Shown in pieces: positions 1 to 8,010 of a stretch of 64,000 nucleotides of DNA. The DNA is from Streptomyces albofaciens JCM 4342 (GTDB taxonomy: Bacteria > Actinomycetota > Actinomycetes > Streptomycetales > Streptomycetaceae), in the NCBI RefSeq assembly GCF_008634025.1, contig NZ_PDCM01000001.1:4693979-4757978 (forward strand). The letters are read 5' to 3'. The position numbers and the translations under genes were made by a program. The stretch's first letter is position 1. The number at the start of each line of letters is the position of its first letter. The notes beneath the pieces were generated by a model that saw nothing but the letters and a program-made list of their open reading frames with translations, did not search any database and was not told the DNA's origin.

Positions 1-149
1 CAACTGCTGTACCCCGGACGGTTGGTGGTTGGCGAAGCACGCGACAGGTTCGGTGGCCGGACCTGTACGGGCGAGGCGTTCGGCCGCTCCATGGAGGGCT
101 ACACGGGCGGCGGGCTCGTGGGTCGGCCACCGGGCGGCGGACTCGTGGC

Positions 150-821
150 TCAGGCGCCGGACGTGTGGCGCGCGCCCGGGGGCGGGGAGATCAACGTGAT
201 GGCGGCGTCGAGGAGGGTCTGGACCCGGGATGCCGTGAACCTCGTGGGCTCGATGGGGAACATCATCATCCAGCCGTCGCCGATGGCGGCGAGCTGGTCG
301 GCGAGCAGGTCGGCGGGGATGTCGTCGCGAACGGTCCCCTGCGCTTGCCCGGTCGTGAGGAGCGCGGCGAGCGCGTCGCGGTGACGGGCGTAGCGCCGCT
401 CGATGGCGGCGGCGAAGGCCGGTTCGTACCGTGCGTGGGCCAGCAGCTGGGACATCACGGGCCAGAACTCGGGGTCGTCGGTGGTCCGGGACAGCCACCG
501 TTCCAGGATCGCCCGGATGTCGGGCCGGGGCCTGCCGGGCGCGAGCATCGCGTCGAAACTGTCGAACCGGCTTTCGGCCAGCGCGGTGACCAGCTCCTCC
601 TTGTTGGCGAAGTAGTACGTCACCGCTCCGGTCGTGCAGCCCGCGCGCTGGGCCACCTTGCGCAGTGAGGTGTTGGCGTAGCCCTCCCGCGCGATCACCG
701 AGGCCGCCGCCTTCAACAGCTCGGCCCGCTTGGCTTCGCGGTCACCCGCCGGGCGGCCACGCCGCGCGGGCGCTCCGGCTGCGCCATCGCTGAGCGGTCG
801 TCGGGTTGCGTTCTCGGGCAT
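150..821 (-). CDS. TetR/AcrR family transcriptional repressor
   Basis: The protein has an N-terminal TetR helix-turn-helix (IAREGYANTSLRKVAQRAGC, then GAVTYYFANKEELV) and a C-terminal ligand and dimer domain of normal length (about 223 aa). I start it at the ATG at 821 (MPENATRR), since a few further in-frame codons lie upstream but the spacing to the divergent gene favours this one. It is transcribed away from the dioxygenase gene at 919. The ~97-bp gap holds an inverted repeat whose one arm recurs before the FAD oxidase gene at 6659, so the regulator probably controls both genes and itself. The inducer is unknown; an amine or amino-acid-derived substrate of the locus is a guess. Confidence 0.9.
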   Translation of the reverse strand: MPENATRRPLSDGAAGAPARRGRPAGDREAKRAELLKAAASVIAREGYANTSLRKVAQRAGCTTGAVTYYFANKEELVTALAESRFDSFDAMLAPGRPRPDIRAILERWLSRTTDDPEFWPVMSQLLAHARYEPAFAAAIERRYARHRDALAALLTTGQAQGTVRDDIPADLLADQLAAIGDGWMMMFPIEPTRFTASRVQTLLDAAITLISPPPGARHTSGA

Positions 822-835
822 CCCCCGATTCTGCC

Positions 836-866
836 ACACAATTATCGTAACGACTGTTGTGTAAAT
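836..866. promoter_or_regulatory. Putative TetR operator in divergent promoter
   Basis: ACACAA (836-841) and TTGTGT (857-862) form an inverted repeat 14 bp upstream of the TetR start. The reverse complement of 846-866 matches 6720-6740, upstream of the FAD oxidase gene, with a single mismatch. A long match between two intergenic regions of one locus is good evidence for a shared binding site. That the neighbouring TetR binds it is inference. Confidence 0.65.
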
Positions 867-918
867 GCTCGGGGCTCGCTACGGTCCTTCCACCACCTGA
901 CATACGGGAGGAACGCTC

Positions 919-1749
919 ATGCAGGAGTCAGTACGGGAAGCCTTCCGCAACGACGGCGCCGTCCTTCTCGAAGGCTGCCTCGACGAGGCGCAGTTGGCGC
1001 GCTGCCGCGAGGCGTTCGACTGGGCCGTCGCTCACCCCGGGCCCAACGCGTCGCGGATGTTCGACGGAACCGAGCAGCAATCGCACGTCGACAACGCCAA
1101 CCCGCTCGCCAAGCTCCGGCTGGACGCGCTGGTGTCGTCGCTGCCGTTCGGCCGGCTGTTCGCCGACCTGTGGGGCTCGGAACACGTGTGGTACTTCGCC
1201 GAGGAGATATTCCTCAAGGCCGGTGGCCGAGGGGGCCGCACGGCCTGGCACCAGGACACCGCGTACCTGCCGTGGGCCGGTGAGCACTGGGGCAACGCGT
1301 GGATCAGCTTCCAGGCGCTCCCCGCGGCGAACTCGCTGGAGATCATCCGCGGCTCCCACCGCGGCCCCCAGTACGACGGGACCACCTTCGCCAACCCCGA
1401 CGACCCGACCGAACCCCTGCACGGCGGCGGCGCGCTGCCGCGCCTGCCGGACATCGACGCCGAACTCGCGCGCGACCCCGGCGCCTACGACGTGCTCTCC
1501 TGGGCGACCGAACCCGGTGATGCCGTCGCGCTCCACCCCCGCTCGCTGCACGGCGGCGCGCGCGTCGACGCCGCGTGCCCGGACCGCCACACGCTGGTCC
1601 TGCGCTTCTTCGGCGACGACGCCACGTTCCGGCCCCTCCCTCAGGAGAACAGGCACTTCGCCCGCAACGGCATTCTCTTCGTCGAGGAGATGGCGAAGCT
1701 GAACCCGGGAGATCCGTTCCGCTCGTCGGTCTTCCGGCAACTCCTTTGA
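919..1749 (+). CDS. Phytanoyl-CoA dioxygenase (PhyH) family Fe(II)/2-oxoglutarate oxygenase
   Basis: The 276-aa protein has the PhyH signature: the HxD iron ligands in WHQDTAY (H111, D113), a following GNAWISFQALPAANS strand, and the distal histidine in SLHGGA (H211) followed by an arginine. These residues point to a 2-oxoglutarate-dependent hydroxylase of small organic substrates. An upstream GGGAGGA supports the ATG at 919. It faces away from the TetR gene and is followed 92 bp later by ridA. With RidA and an FAD amine oxidase nearby, a role in breakdown or modification of an amine or amino acid is plausible, but the substrate cannot be read from sequence. Confidence 0.88.
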   Translation: MQESVREAFRNDGAVLLEGCLDEAQLARCREAFDWAVAHPGPNASRMFDGTEQQSHVDNANPLAKLRLDALVSSLPFGRLFADLWGSEHVWYFAEEIFLKAGGRGGRTAWHQDTAYLPWAGEHWGNAWISFQALPAANSLEIIRGSHRGPQYDGTTFANPDDPTEPLHGGGALPRLPDIDAELARDPGAYDVLSWATEPGDAVALHPRSLHGGARVDAACPDRHTLVLRFFGDDATFRPLPQENRHFARNGILFVEEMAKLNPGDPFRSSVFRQLL

Positions 1750-1764
1750 CAGCGTCTCTTTCTC

Positions 1765-1812
1765 TGTCAGCTCCTCTGAAAGCTCCCTTGAAAGCTCGTT
1801 TGACAGCTCCTC
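1765..1812. repeat. 12-bp tandem repeat, four units
   Basis: Four consecutive units TGTCAGCTCCTC, TGAAAGCTCCCT, TGAAAGCTCGTT and TGACAGCTCCTC lie between the dioxygenase stop and the ridA start. The period of 12 keeps any reading frame. Function unknown; it may be a slippage product or a spacer in the transcript. Confidence 0.8.
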
Positions 1813-1841
1813 TGACCAGGCACGGCCAGGAGGGATGCGAT

Positions 1842-2270
1842 ATGAAGCGTCAATTGATCAACCCGCCCGCGACCGGAGCGCTGTACGAGAGGTTGCACTT
1901 CTCGCAGGCGACCCGCGTCGGCGACATGATCTGGGTGTCGGGCCAGGTCGGTGTCGACCCCACCACCATGTCCCCCGCCGTTGGTATGGACGCCCAGGCC
2001 CGGCTCGCCTTCGAGGGCGTACGGACCGTCCTCGAAGCCGCGGGAGCGGGCCTGCGCGACATCGTCGAGCTGACCACGTACCACACCGACCTTCGAGGCG
2101 ATATGCCGGTCTTCAGCCGGGTCAAGGACGAGTACCTCACCGACCGATATCCGTCGTGGACCGCGGTCGGGGTGTCCCAGCTGGCGCTCCCCGAACTGCT
2201 GGTCGAAATTCGCGCGGTCGCGGTGGCCGGGAGCGGCGACCGCACAGGCATCGTCACCAGTCGAACGTGA
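1842..2270 (+). CDS. RidA/YjgF family enamine/imine deaminase
   Basis: The 142-aa protein has the RidA fold signature: FSQATRVGDMIWVSGQVG at the N-terminus, a central DIVELTTYHTDL segment and the conserved substrate-carboxylate arginine in LVEIRAVAVAG. RidA proteins hydrolyse reactive enamine/imine products released by PLP enzymes and amino-acid oxidases. This fits the FAD oxidase at 5325-6659 in the same locus. I chose the ATG at 1842 after the purine-rich CAGGAGGG; longer upstream frames are not RidA-like. It lies 92 bp after the dioxygenase on the same strand and probably shares its transcript. Confidence 0.9.
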   Translation: MKRQLINPPATGALYERLHFSQATRVGDMIWVSGQVGVDPTTMSPAVGMDAQARLAFEGVRTVLEAAGAGLRDIVELTTYHTDLRGDMPVFSRVKDEYLTDRYPSWTAVGVSQLALPELLVEIRAVAVAGSGDRTGIVTSRT

Positions 2271-2569
2271 GCACGTCCGGAGTACGGCGCGATTCTGCGC
2301 TCGGAAGGAAAGCCCTGACGGAGATTTCCTTCCTCTTCGACCACGACCGAGATACGCATCAACCGCGGCCGGGACACGCCTCAACCGCGGCCGGGACACG
2401 CCCTTAACGCCGCCACTCAGGGCTCCGGGTACTCGGAACCTTTAACATCAACCAGGTCCTGCCCCTTCAGCGCCGCTGAGCGCCCATGAGTGCCATGAGT
2501 GCCCATGCGCCCATCAATGCCCTTCAGCGCCGTTCCCGTCGTTCTCTGACCGTCCGGAGAGGCTCGTCC
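2271..2569. other. Intergenic region with 22-bp direct duplication
   Basis: No coding signal is convincing. A perfect tandem 22-bp duplication (core AACCGCGGCCGGGACACGCC) occupies 2359-2402. A CCCTTCAGCGCCG motif occurs near 2462 and again near 2519 before the membrane protein gene. Confidence 0.6.
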
Positions 2570-3238
2570 GTGCATCGCTGGCTATCCGAAGGGCGCCGAT
2601 CGGCGGTGAGCCTGGTCATTGCGGTGTGCACGGCAGTGGTCCTTCCCATGGACAGCGTCGTGCGGATTTCGGCAATGGACGTCGGCGTGTTCGTACTGTT
2701 CGCCTATCTGGTCCCTTACCTCGCGATCACCTTGACCGCTTTCCTGCGCGTCGCTCCGGAGCGGGTCCGCTCGTGGGCACACCGCGAAGCCCGTGGCACG
2801 TTCATGCAGCGTTACGTCCTCGGGACCGCGCCCGGACCAGGGGCGTCGCTCTTCATCGCGGCCGCCGCGCTGGTGGTGGCGGTGGTGTGGCTTCCCGGCC
2901 GCCTCGCCACCACATTCTCCGCCCTTCCTCGTACGCTGATGGCTTTCGCTCTCGTGGTCGTCGCCTGGATCTGCGTGGTCGTGGCCTTCGCGGTCACCTT
3001 CCAGGCCGACAATCTCGTGGAGGACGAGCGAGCGCTCGACTTTCCCGGAGAAGGGACTCCGGCCTGGGCCGACTACGTCTATTTCGCCTTGGCGGCGATG
3101 ACGACGTTCGGCACCACCGATGTCAACGTGACGTCACGGGACATGCGCCGGACCGTGGCGGCGAATACGGTCATCGCCTTCGTCTTCAACACCGTCACGG
3201 TCGCAAGCCTCGTATCCGCACTAGAGGCTGTCCCGTAA
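2570..3238 (+). CDS. DUF1345 family membrane protein, 3-prime end altered by IS insertion
   Basis: Four to five hydrophobic segments precede a C-terminal [20 protein letters not shown]...[17 protein letters not shown] block, the DUF1345 hallmark. Function of the family is unknown. I favour the GTG at 2570 because CGGAGAGG lies just upstream; ATGs from 2486 are alternatives. An IS5-family element is inserted after codon CTA (3221-3223), so the protein now ends LEAVP using element bases. Joining the two flanks across the CTAG duplication gives cta ggc ggc ggc tag, that is LGGG-stop. The native protein therefore ended only three residues later, and the insertion probably leaves it functional. 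Confidence 0.8.
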   Translation: MHRWLSEGRRSAVSLVIAVCTAVVLPMDSVVRISAMDVGVFVLFAYLVPYLAITLTAFLRVAPERVRSWAHREARGTFMQRYVLGTAPGPGASLFIAAAALVVAVVWLPGRLATTFSALPRTLMAFALVVVAWICVVVAFAVTFQADNLVEDERALDFPGEGTPAWADYVYFALAAMTTFGTTDVNVTSRDMRRTVAANTVIAFVFNTVTVASLVSALEAVP

Positions 3239-3662
3239 ATCACCAGGGACGTGCAGGTTGAGCTGCTCGTTTGCTTGTCATCCGGTGAGGGTCAGGTTGT
3301 GCAGGCGGGCGATGCCGAGCATGGCGTGGTGGGCGCCGTGGCCTCTGAGGCGGCAGTCGCGCAGGATCTTCCAGCTCTTCATGTGAGCGAAGGCGTGCTC
3401 GACGCGGGCACGGACCTTGCGGTGGGAGGCGTTGTGCTCTTCCTTCCAGGCGGGCAGTTCTTCGTCCTTGCGCCGGCGGTAGTGCGGGATGGTCAAGCCG
3501 GTACCGCGGTAGCCGCCGTCTGCGATCACCATGGGGGTGGTGCCGACGGCAGCCTTCGCGCCGGAGTCCTCCCAGGCCCGGCAGTCGTTGCGGTTGCCGG
3601 GCAGCGGCTTGCCGACGGCGACGACCAGGCAGGAGTCGGCGTCGATGACGACCTGATGGTTA

Positions 3663-4808
3663 CTGAGGTTGTCCGGGTGTTGTCGTAAGGGCTGACTTCT
3701 GGTGATCGTCGCAGTAGGCCGAAGTCATGAGGTATCCGCAAGGCGGTGGCCTGACGGCTGAGCGGCGGGCGTTTCGCGAGCGCATCCGGATGGATGCGGC
3801 CGCGATGTTCGCCGCCGGGCAGGCCAGTGATGTGATCGCGAAGCGGCTGCGGGTCAGCGTCCGCTCGGTACAGCGGTGGCGCCGGATCTGGCAGGACACG
3901 GGGCGGCAGGGCTTGCGCTCGCAAGGGCCGGCAGCCCGGCCAGCACTGAGCGAAGCCTTGTTCTCGGTGCTGGAGCAGGAACTGGCCAAGGGGCCGGTGG
4001 CGCATGGCTGGCCGGACCAGACCTGGACCCTGGCACGGATCCGCACGCTCATCGGACGCCGGTTCCACAAGAGCTTCACCCTCTCGGGTATCGCGAAGAT
4101 GCTGCGGCGGCACGGCTGGTCCCATCAGGTGCCGGCCCGGCGGGCGCTGGAGCGCGATGAGGAGGCGGTGGCCGGCTGGGTGAAGGACACGTGGCCCACG
4201 GTGGAAGCGGTGCGGCGGCGCTCGGGGCCTGGCTGTGCTTCGAGGATGAGGCCGGCTTCTCGGTGACGCCGCCCATCCGCCGCACCTGGGCCCAGCGCGG
4301 CCACACGCCGCTCATCCGGGTCCGGGGACGTTCCCAGCGCCGCTTTTCGATCGCCGCTTTGGCCTGCTACCGCCCCGGCCGACGCTCCCGCCTGATCTAT
4401 AGGCCCAAGCGGCACGGCAACGTCAAGGAGGCCAGGCGCCGCAGCTTCACCTGGAGCGATTACCGTGACCTGCTCATCGCAGCCCACCAGCAGCTGGGCG
4501 GCCCGATCGCCGTCGTCTGGGACAACCTGAACGTGCACAAGGACGCCCGACTGCGGGCTTTCATCGACAGCCGAGACTGGATCACCGTTCACTACCTGCC
4601 GCCCTACGCTCCCGACCTCAACCCCGTCGAAGGCATCTGGTCCCTTCTGCGTCGCAGATGCCAGGCCAATGCCGCCTTCACCGATCCCGACGACCTCATG
4701 CAGGCCCTCCGCCGCGGCCTGCGCCAGCTCCAGCACCGCAGCGACGTCATCGACAGCTGCCTCGCCGCAACAGGACTGCCTTTAACGACAACACCCGGAC
4801 AACCTCAG
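3663..4808 (+). mobile_element. IS630-family insertion sequence nested in the IS5-type element
   Basis: The element is bounded by 24-bp perfect inverted repeats beginning CTGAGGTTGTCCGGGTG and by TA dinucleotides at 3661-3662 and 4809-4810. TA duplication is diagnostic of IS630/Tc1-mariner transposition. Length is 1146 bp. The uninterrupted target is visible in the second IS5 copy as ...ACTCCACTAACCATC..., confirming insertion at a single TA. Confidence 0.93.
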
Positions 4809-4811
4809 TAG
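3727..4811 (+). CDS. IS630-family transposase in two overlapping frames (frameshift)
   Basis: The first frame (3727-4266) carries helix-turn-helix domains (SDVIAKRLRVSVRSVQRWRR). The second (phase -1, useful part from about 4200 to 4811) carries the DDE catalytic core: D in FEDEAGF, D in VWDNLNVHKD and E in NPVEGIWSLLRR. Neither frame alone is a full transposase. IS630 elements of actinomycetes are often expressed through programmed frameshifting, so this may be normal rather than damage; no obvious A-rich slippery heptamer is visible in the 4200-4260 overlap. The stop TAG is completed by the TA duplication plus a G of the host element. Confidence 0.85.
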
Positions 4812-5324
4812 TGGAGTAACGGTAGTTCTTGCTGGAGGCGGCCACGGCCCGGTCGCGGGTGGGGACCAGCGTGCCGTCCACGATGAGCACGGTGTTCTTG
4901 CGGAACCGCCGCCGGGGTTGGAGGGCGAGAGCCGGTCCGAGGTGGCCGACGATCCGGTCGGCCGCGGACTTGGAGATGCCGAAGAGCGGGGCGAGTTGGC
5001 GCAGGGTGAGGTTGGTGCGCCAGTACGCGGCCACCAGCAGCACCCGGTCCTCAAGCGGCAACGACCACGGCCGGCCCTTGCGGACCGGATCGGCGCCCTC
5101 GCGCCGCAACGCGGTGATCAGCTTGTTGAACTGCCGTGGGCTCAGCCCGGTGAACGGACCTATCCACGAGGGATCCGACGCCTTGATCACACCAGCCACG
5201 GCAAGATCGTCTCACCTCTGACCGGCAGTTACGGGACAGCCTCTAGGCGGCGGCTAGCATTCCAGCGGTAACGGTACGGCGTACAGCGTATGGCGTGACA
5301 ATGTGCGCCCGCGACGGGCCACCT

Positions 5325-6659
5325 TCAGACCCTGCGGCGGTGAAAACGGTCCGAGATGCGGTCGATCGTCCAAGCGGCGTGCAGCGTCGGCGTGCTGAGG
5401 ACGGACGGGGCGAACCGTGGCCGCGCACGCCACACGGAGGCGAGGTCTTCGTGCATCCGGTCGCCGGCGAGGCGGTCGGCGAGCAGGGTTCCGAGATACG
5501 GGGACTGGGCGAGGCCGTGGCCGTTGCAGCCGATGGCGTAGAAGACGTTCCGCGTCGCCTCCCCGGCGACCGGCAGCAGCGACGGTGTCATCGCGATCCA
5601 CCCGCCCCACGCCCGTTGCGGCGCGACGTCGCGGAGTGACGGGAACCGCTCGTGGAAGCCGCGGACGAGGTCCGATACGACCGCGTCGTCCGGCTCCCGG
5701 GCGCCCAGTGCTCCCGGCGCTGTGCGCAGCCGACGGGTTCCGAACATGATCGTGCCGCGTGGTGTGGGCCGGTAGTTCTCCAGGATCGTGTGCGGGGTGA
5801 TGATGCCGACGTGCCTCGTCCAGCCGGTCGCGGCCAGCCGTTCGGCGTCGACCGGTTCGGTTTCGACCAAGCTGGTCCAGACCGGCGTGACCATTCGCCT
5901 CGGGGCGATCGCGAGGTCCCGGGAGTAGGCGTTGGTGGCGAGCAGGACGCGCTCGGCGTGGACGCGGCCGCTGGTCGTGCTGACGACGGCTCCCGAAGCG
6001 TGGGGGTCGACCGCGCGCACGGCGGTCCGCTCGTACACGCGTACGTCCGATGCAAGAAGCGCCTCGCGCAGGCCGAGCGCGAACTTCCCGGGGTTCAGCA
6101 GTCCGCCGGCACGCTCGAAGACGCCGCCGAGAAACGTCTTCGGCAGGCCGAAGCCGCGGCCCTCGACGAACTCGACGTCCGCCCCCGCGCCTCGCAGGAT
6201 CTCGGCGTTCCGTTTGGTGCGCCGCAGCTGTCCGGGGGAGACGGCGGCGATGACGTTGCCCGTCGGCTCGTAGTCGCAGGCGATGGCGAGCCGTGCGATC
6301 AGCTCTTCGGTGAAACGGGCCGCCCTGTCCGCGTAGCGGACGAGCCCCGGCAGTCGGCGAGGGTACAGCGTGTTCAGGAGCTGCGGGTCGCCTGCCAGCG
6401 CGTTCGACAGGTAACCGGCGTTGCGCGAGCTGCCGCCCCATCCGCAGAAGCCGGACTCCAGCAGGACGACATCGGCGCCGCGGTCGGCCAGCCGGAGCGC
6501 CGCCGCCATGCCGGCGTAGCCGCCCCCGACCACGGCGATGTCGCACGTGAGCTCCCCTTCCAGCATCGGCGCGAAGTCGGTGGGCCGCTCGGCCCAGCCG
6601 CTGAACGCCGAATACGCCACGCCGGTGGAGCCGGCCACGCTCGCTGCAACGTCGTACAT
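5325..6659 (-). CDS. FAD-dependent oxidoreductase, DAO/glycine oxidase-like (amino-acid or amine oxidase)
   Basis: The 444-aa protein has a GGGYAG dinucleotide-binding motif near residues 45-50 in CDIAVVGGGYAGMAAALRLADRG, the DAO-family GWGGSSRNAGYLSN loop, a central LATNAYS segment and a C-terminal FAD-contact region FYAIGCNGHGLAQSPYLG. This matches gamma-glutamylputrescine-oxidase/DadA-like enzymes that oxidise primary or secondary amines to imines. I start it at MYDVAAS (6659), preceded by GGGAG. The operator-like site at 6720-6740 lies 61 bp upstream. Its imine product would be a natural RidA substrate. The exact substrate is unknown. Confidence 0.87.
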   Translation of the reverse strand: MYDVAASVAGSTGVAYSAFSGWAERPTDFAPMLEGELTCDIAVVGGGYAGMAAALRLADRGADVVLLESGFCGWGGSSRNAGYLSNALAGDPQLLNTLYPRRLPGLVRYADRAARFTEELIARLAIACDYEPTGNVIAAVSPGQLRRTKRNAEILRGAGADVEFVEGRGFGLPKTFLGGVFERAGGLLNPGKFALGLREALLASDVRVYERTAVRAVDPHASGAVVSTTSGRVHAERVLLATNAYSRDLAIAPRRMVTPVWTSLVETEPVDAERLAATGWTRHVGIITPHTILENYRPTPRGTIMFGTRRLRTAPGALGAREPDDAVVSDLVRGFHERFPSLRDVAPQRAWGGWIAMTPSLLPVAGEATRNVFYAIGCNGHGLAQSPYLGTLLADRLAGDRMHEDLASVWRARPRFAPSVLSTPTLHAAWTIDRISDRFHRRRV

Positions 6660-6719
6660 GTCGATCTTGGTCTCCCGTCCAGAGTGCTGAGGATGGCGGC
6701 ACCGTATCGAGTCGCGCGA

Positions 6720-6740
6720 ATTTACACAACAGGCGTTACG
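6720..6740. promoter_or_regulatory. Second copy of the TetR operator-like sequence
   Basis: The site reads TTTACACAACAGGCGTTACG and matches the reverse complement of 846-866 with one mismatch. It lies 61 bp upstream of the FAD oxidase start, a normal operator position. Confidence 0.6.
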
Positions 6741-7020
6741 GGAATGGTTGCCCGTGTGTTCGGGAGCGGATCGGGTCGTGGCATTGATCGGTGGCAGAGC
6801 GGTGGCGGATCGGGTGGTGGCATCGGGCGGCGGCGTCGAGGGTGGTGGAGTAGTCGGGGGCAGTACGCGCTCGCGAGTGCTCGCGATTTGCGCCTGGTTG
6901 ATGGTTGTGGCCCGCCGGCCACGGTCGGTGCGCCCGAGGTGGTAGGTGCGGGGTACGGTCCGCGCCGGACGGCGGTGCGAGGGCGAGCGGGCGGCCTGGT
7001 TCCTGTGCCGGCTGGTTGCC
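6741..7020. other. Intergenic, G-rich imperfect repeats
   Basis: Two copies of a GCGGATCGGGT(C/G)GTGGCAT sequence lie at about 6769-6831. Short open frames here are compositional and I do not call them. Confidence 0.5.
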
Positions 7021-7530
7021 ATGGGCCTCCGGCAGAGCCTGGTGGACGACGATCGGGCCGCGGAGTCGGTGCGGAACATCGTCTATGTGTCCAACTTCGC
7101 CGGGCTGCGCACAACGTTTCTGGACCTGTACTGCAAGGAAGGCTCCCACCCCTATATGGAGCTGGAACGCATGAGCAACGGCGTGCTGTCCCATTCCACG
7201 GTCAGCCGCTTCGTCAGCGGGGTGACCGGTCGGCCCAGCCGGCAGTTCGTCCTCGCTTCCGCCCGGGTGTGCGGTATGCGGGGCGTGGCCCCCAACGAGT
7301 GGGCCAGGCATGGAGCCGGGCGGAGGAATGCCGACTGGAAGACCCGCGCAGAGCTCTCTGCCGTAACGCCGAGTGGGACCGTCAGCGTCGAGCATCAGAG
7401 AATGGGAGCTGGGGCATGGATGGCCTTCAGGAGGTGCACGCGTCACTACCGGTGTCCGGCGGGAGCCGGAGTACTTCGCCAGAATCTGCATACCGGCCTG
7501 AAGGGCTCGGTTCGCCGATTCGGACGATAA
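7021..7530 (+). CDS. Putative helix-turn-helix DNA-binding protein
   Basis: A frame from ATG 7021 gives about 169 aa. The segment SNGVLSHSTVSRFVSGVTGRP...FVLASARVCG looks like the helix-turn-helix common in Streptomyces XRE-like proteins (HSTVSR recognition helix followed by a ...FVxAxVRACG helix). The rest is not recognisable and the C-terminal third looks like read-through of non-coding DNA. It could be a truncated regulator. It lies about 480 bp upstream of the P450 gene on the same strand; a regulatory link is only inferred from position. Confidence 0.4.
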   Translation: MGLRQSLVDDDRAAESVRNIVYVSNFAGLRTTFLDLYCKEGSHPYMELERMSNGVLSHSTVSRFVSGVTGRPSRQFVLASARVCGMRGVAPNEWARHGAGRRNADWKTRAELSAVTPSGTVSVEHQRMGAGAWMAFRRCTRHYRCPAGAGVLRQNLHTGLKGSVRRFGR

Positions 7531-8010
7531 GGCCGGCGGACCAGCGGATGCGGGAGGCCGCAGACGTTGGGTGCTGAGGCGGTGCTGAGGCGGGCGGCAC
7601 CTGGTCCGCTGGGTGCCGTCAGCCCGCGACAAGGGCCGAACCGGCGGCATTCAATCTGAATTCCTCACCCGGCCGTGAGGACCAGGCCCGTCACGCAAGC
7701 AGCTCGACAGACCCACTGCTCCGGTACTGAACTCGCCAACTGGACCGCTCCGGGAGCCATGCTCCTGGCCGTCGCAGGGCAGAGAGCCGCTCTCCGGGCT
7801 GGCGGTTCTCCGGACGGGCGGTGCAGGTCACGTCGGCGACGGGAGTTCGAGCGGTCGCGTCGGCGGGTGGTGGGGCCGAGTGTCCGGTGTGTTCACCTTT
7901 ACGAGTGGAGTGACGCCCTTGCGGCATTGGGGACGGTTGTCGCTGGGCAAACACCCGGCACGGGCGGCGGATTGTGTGCCCGGATGACGGCCCTGGGGGG
8001 AGGGCGTGCG
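7531..8010. other. Leader region upstream of the P450 gene
   Basis: An open frame continues upstream of the P450 to 7675 but has no P450 similarity and no good start. A small CTCACCCGGCCGTGAG hairpin lies near 7664-7679. The promoter of the P450-peptide unit probably lies here; I could not fix it. Confidence 0.4.

Larger units (their letters stand above)
3278..5199 (-). pseudogene. IS5-family DDE transposase, split by insertion
   Basis: The N-terminal half runs from MAGVIKASDPSW (5199) to KNYRYST, and the C-terminal half (HQVVIDADS... to RLHNLTLTG, stop at 3278) continues on the far side of the nested element. In the intact copy at 57073-57846 the two halves are contiguous as YSTNHQVV. Catalytic blocks VDGTLVP, IADGGYRG and the RVEHAF region remain but are no longer on one reading frame, so this copy cannot make transposase itself. 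It could still be moved by enzyme from the other copy. Confidence 0.93.
3225..5242 (-). mobile_element. IS5-family insertion sequence, copy 1, interrupted by IS630-type element
   Basis: Terminal inverted repeats AGGCTGTCCCGTAA / TTACGGGACAGCCT are flanked by a CTAG target duplication (3221-3224 and 5243-5246), typical of the IS5 subgroup. Removing the nested element and its TA duplication leaves 870 bp, exactly the length of the intact copy at 57030-57899. The two copies are in opposite orientation and near identical; one substitution was noted (Gly for Asp in P-D/G-NRND). Confidence 0.92.

Noticed and set aside
928..1740. 270-codon frame antisense to the dioxygenase
   Set aside because: GC-rich shadow frame with no domain; the plus-strand protein has clear iron ligands.
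5652..7577. 641-codon open frame on the plus strand
   Set aside because: It is antisense to the clear FAD oxidase, with composition of a shadow frame (Gly/Arg/Val rich) and no domain.
7675..8010. N-terminal extension of the P450 to 7675
   Set aside because: The extension is Arg/Gly-rich, unlike P450 N-termini, and a good ribosome site precedes GTG 8011.
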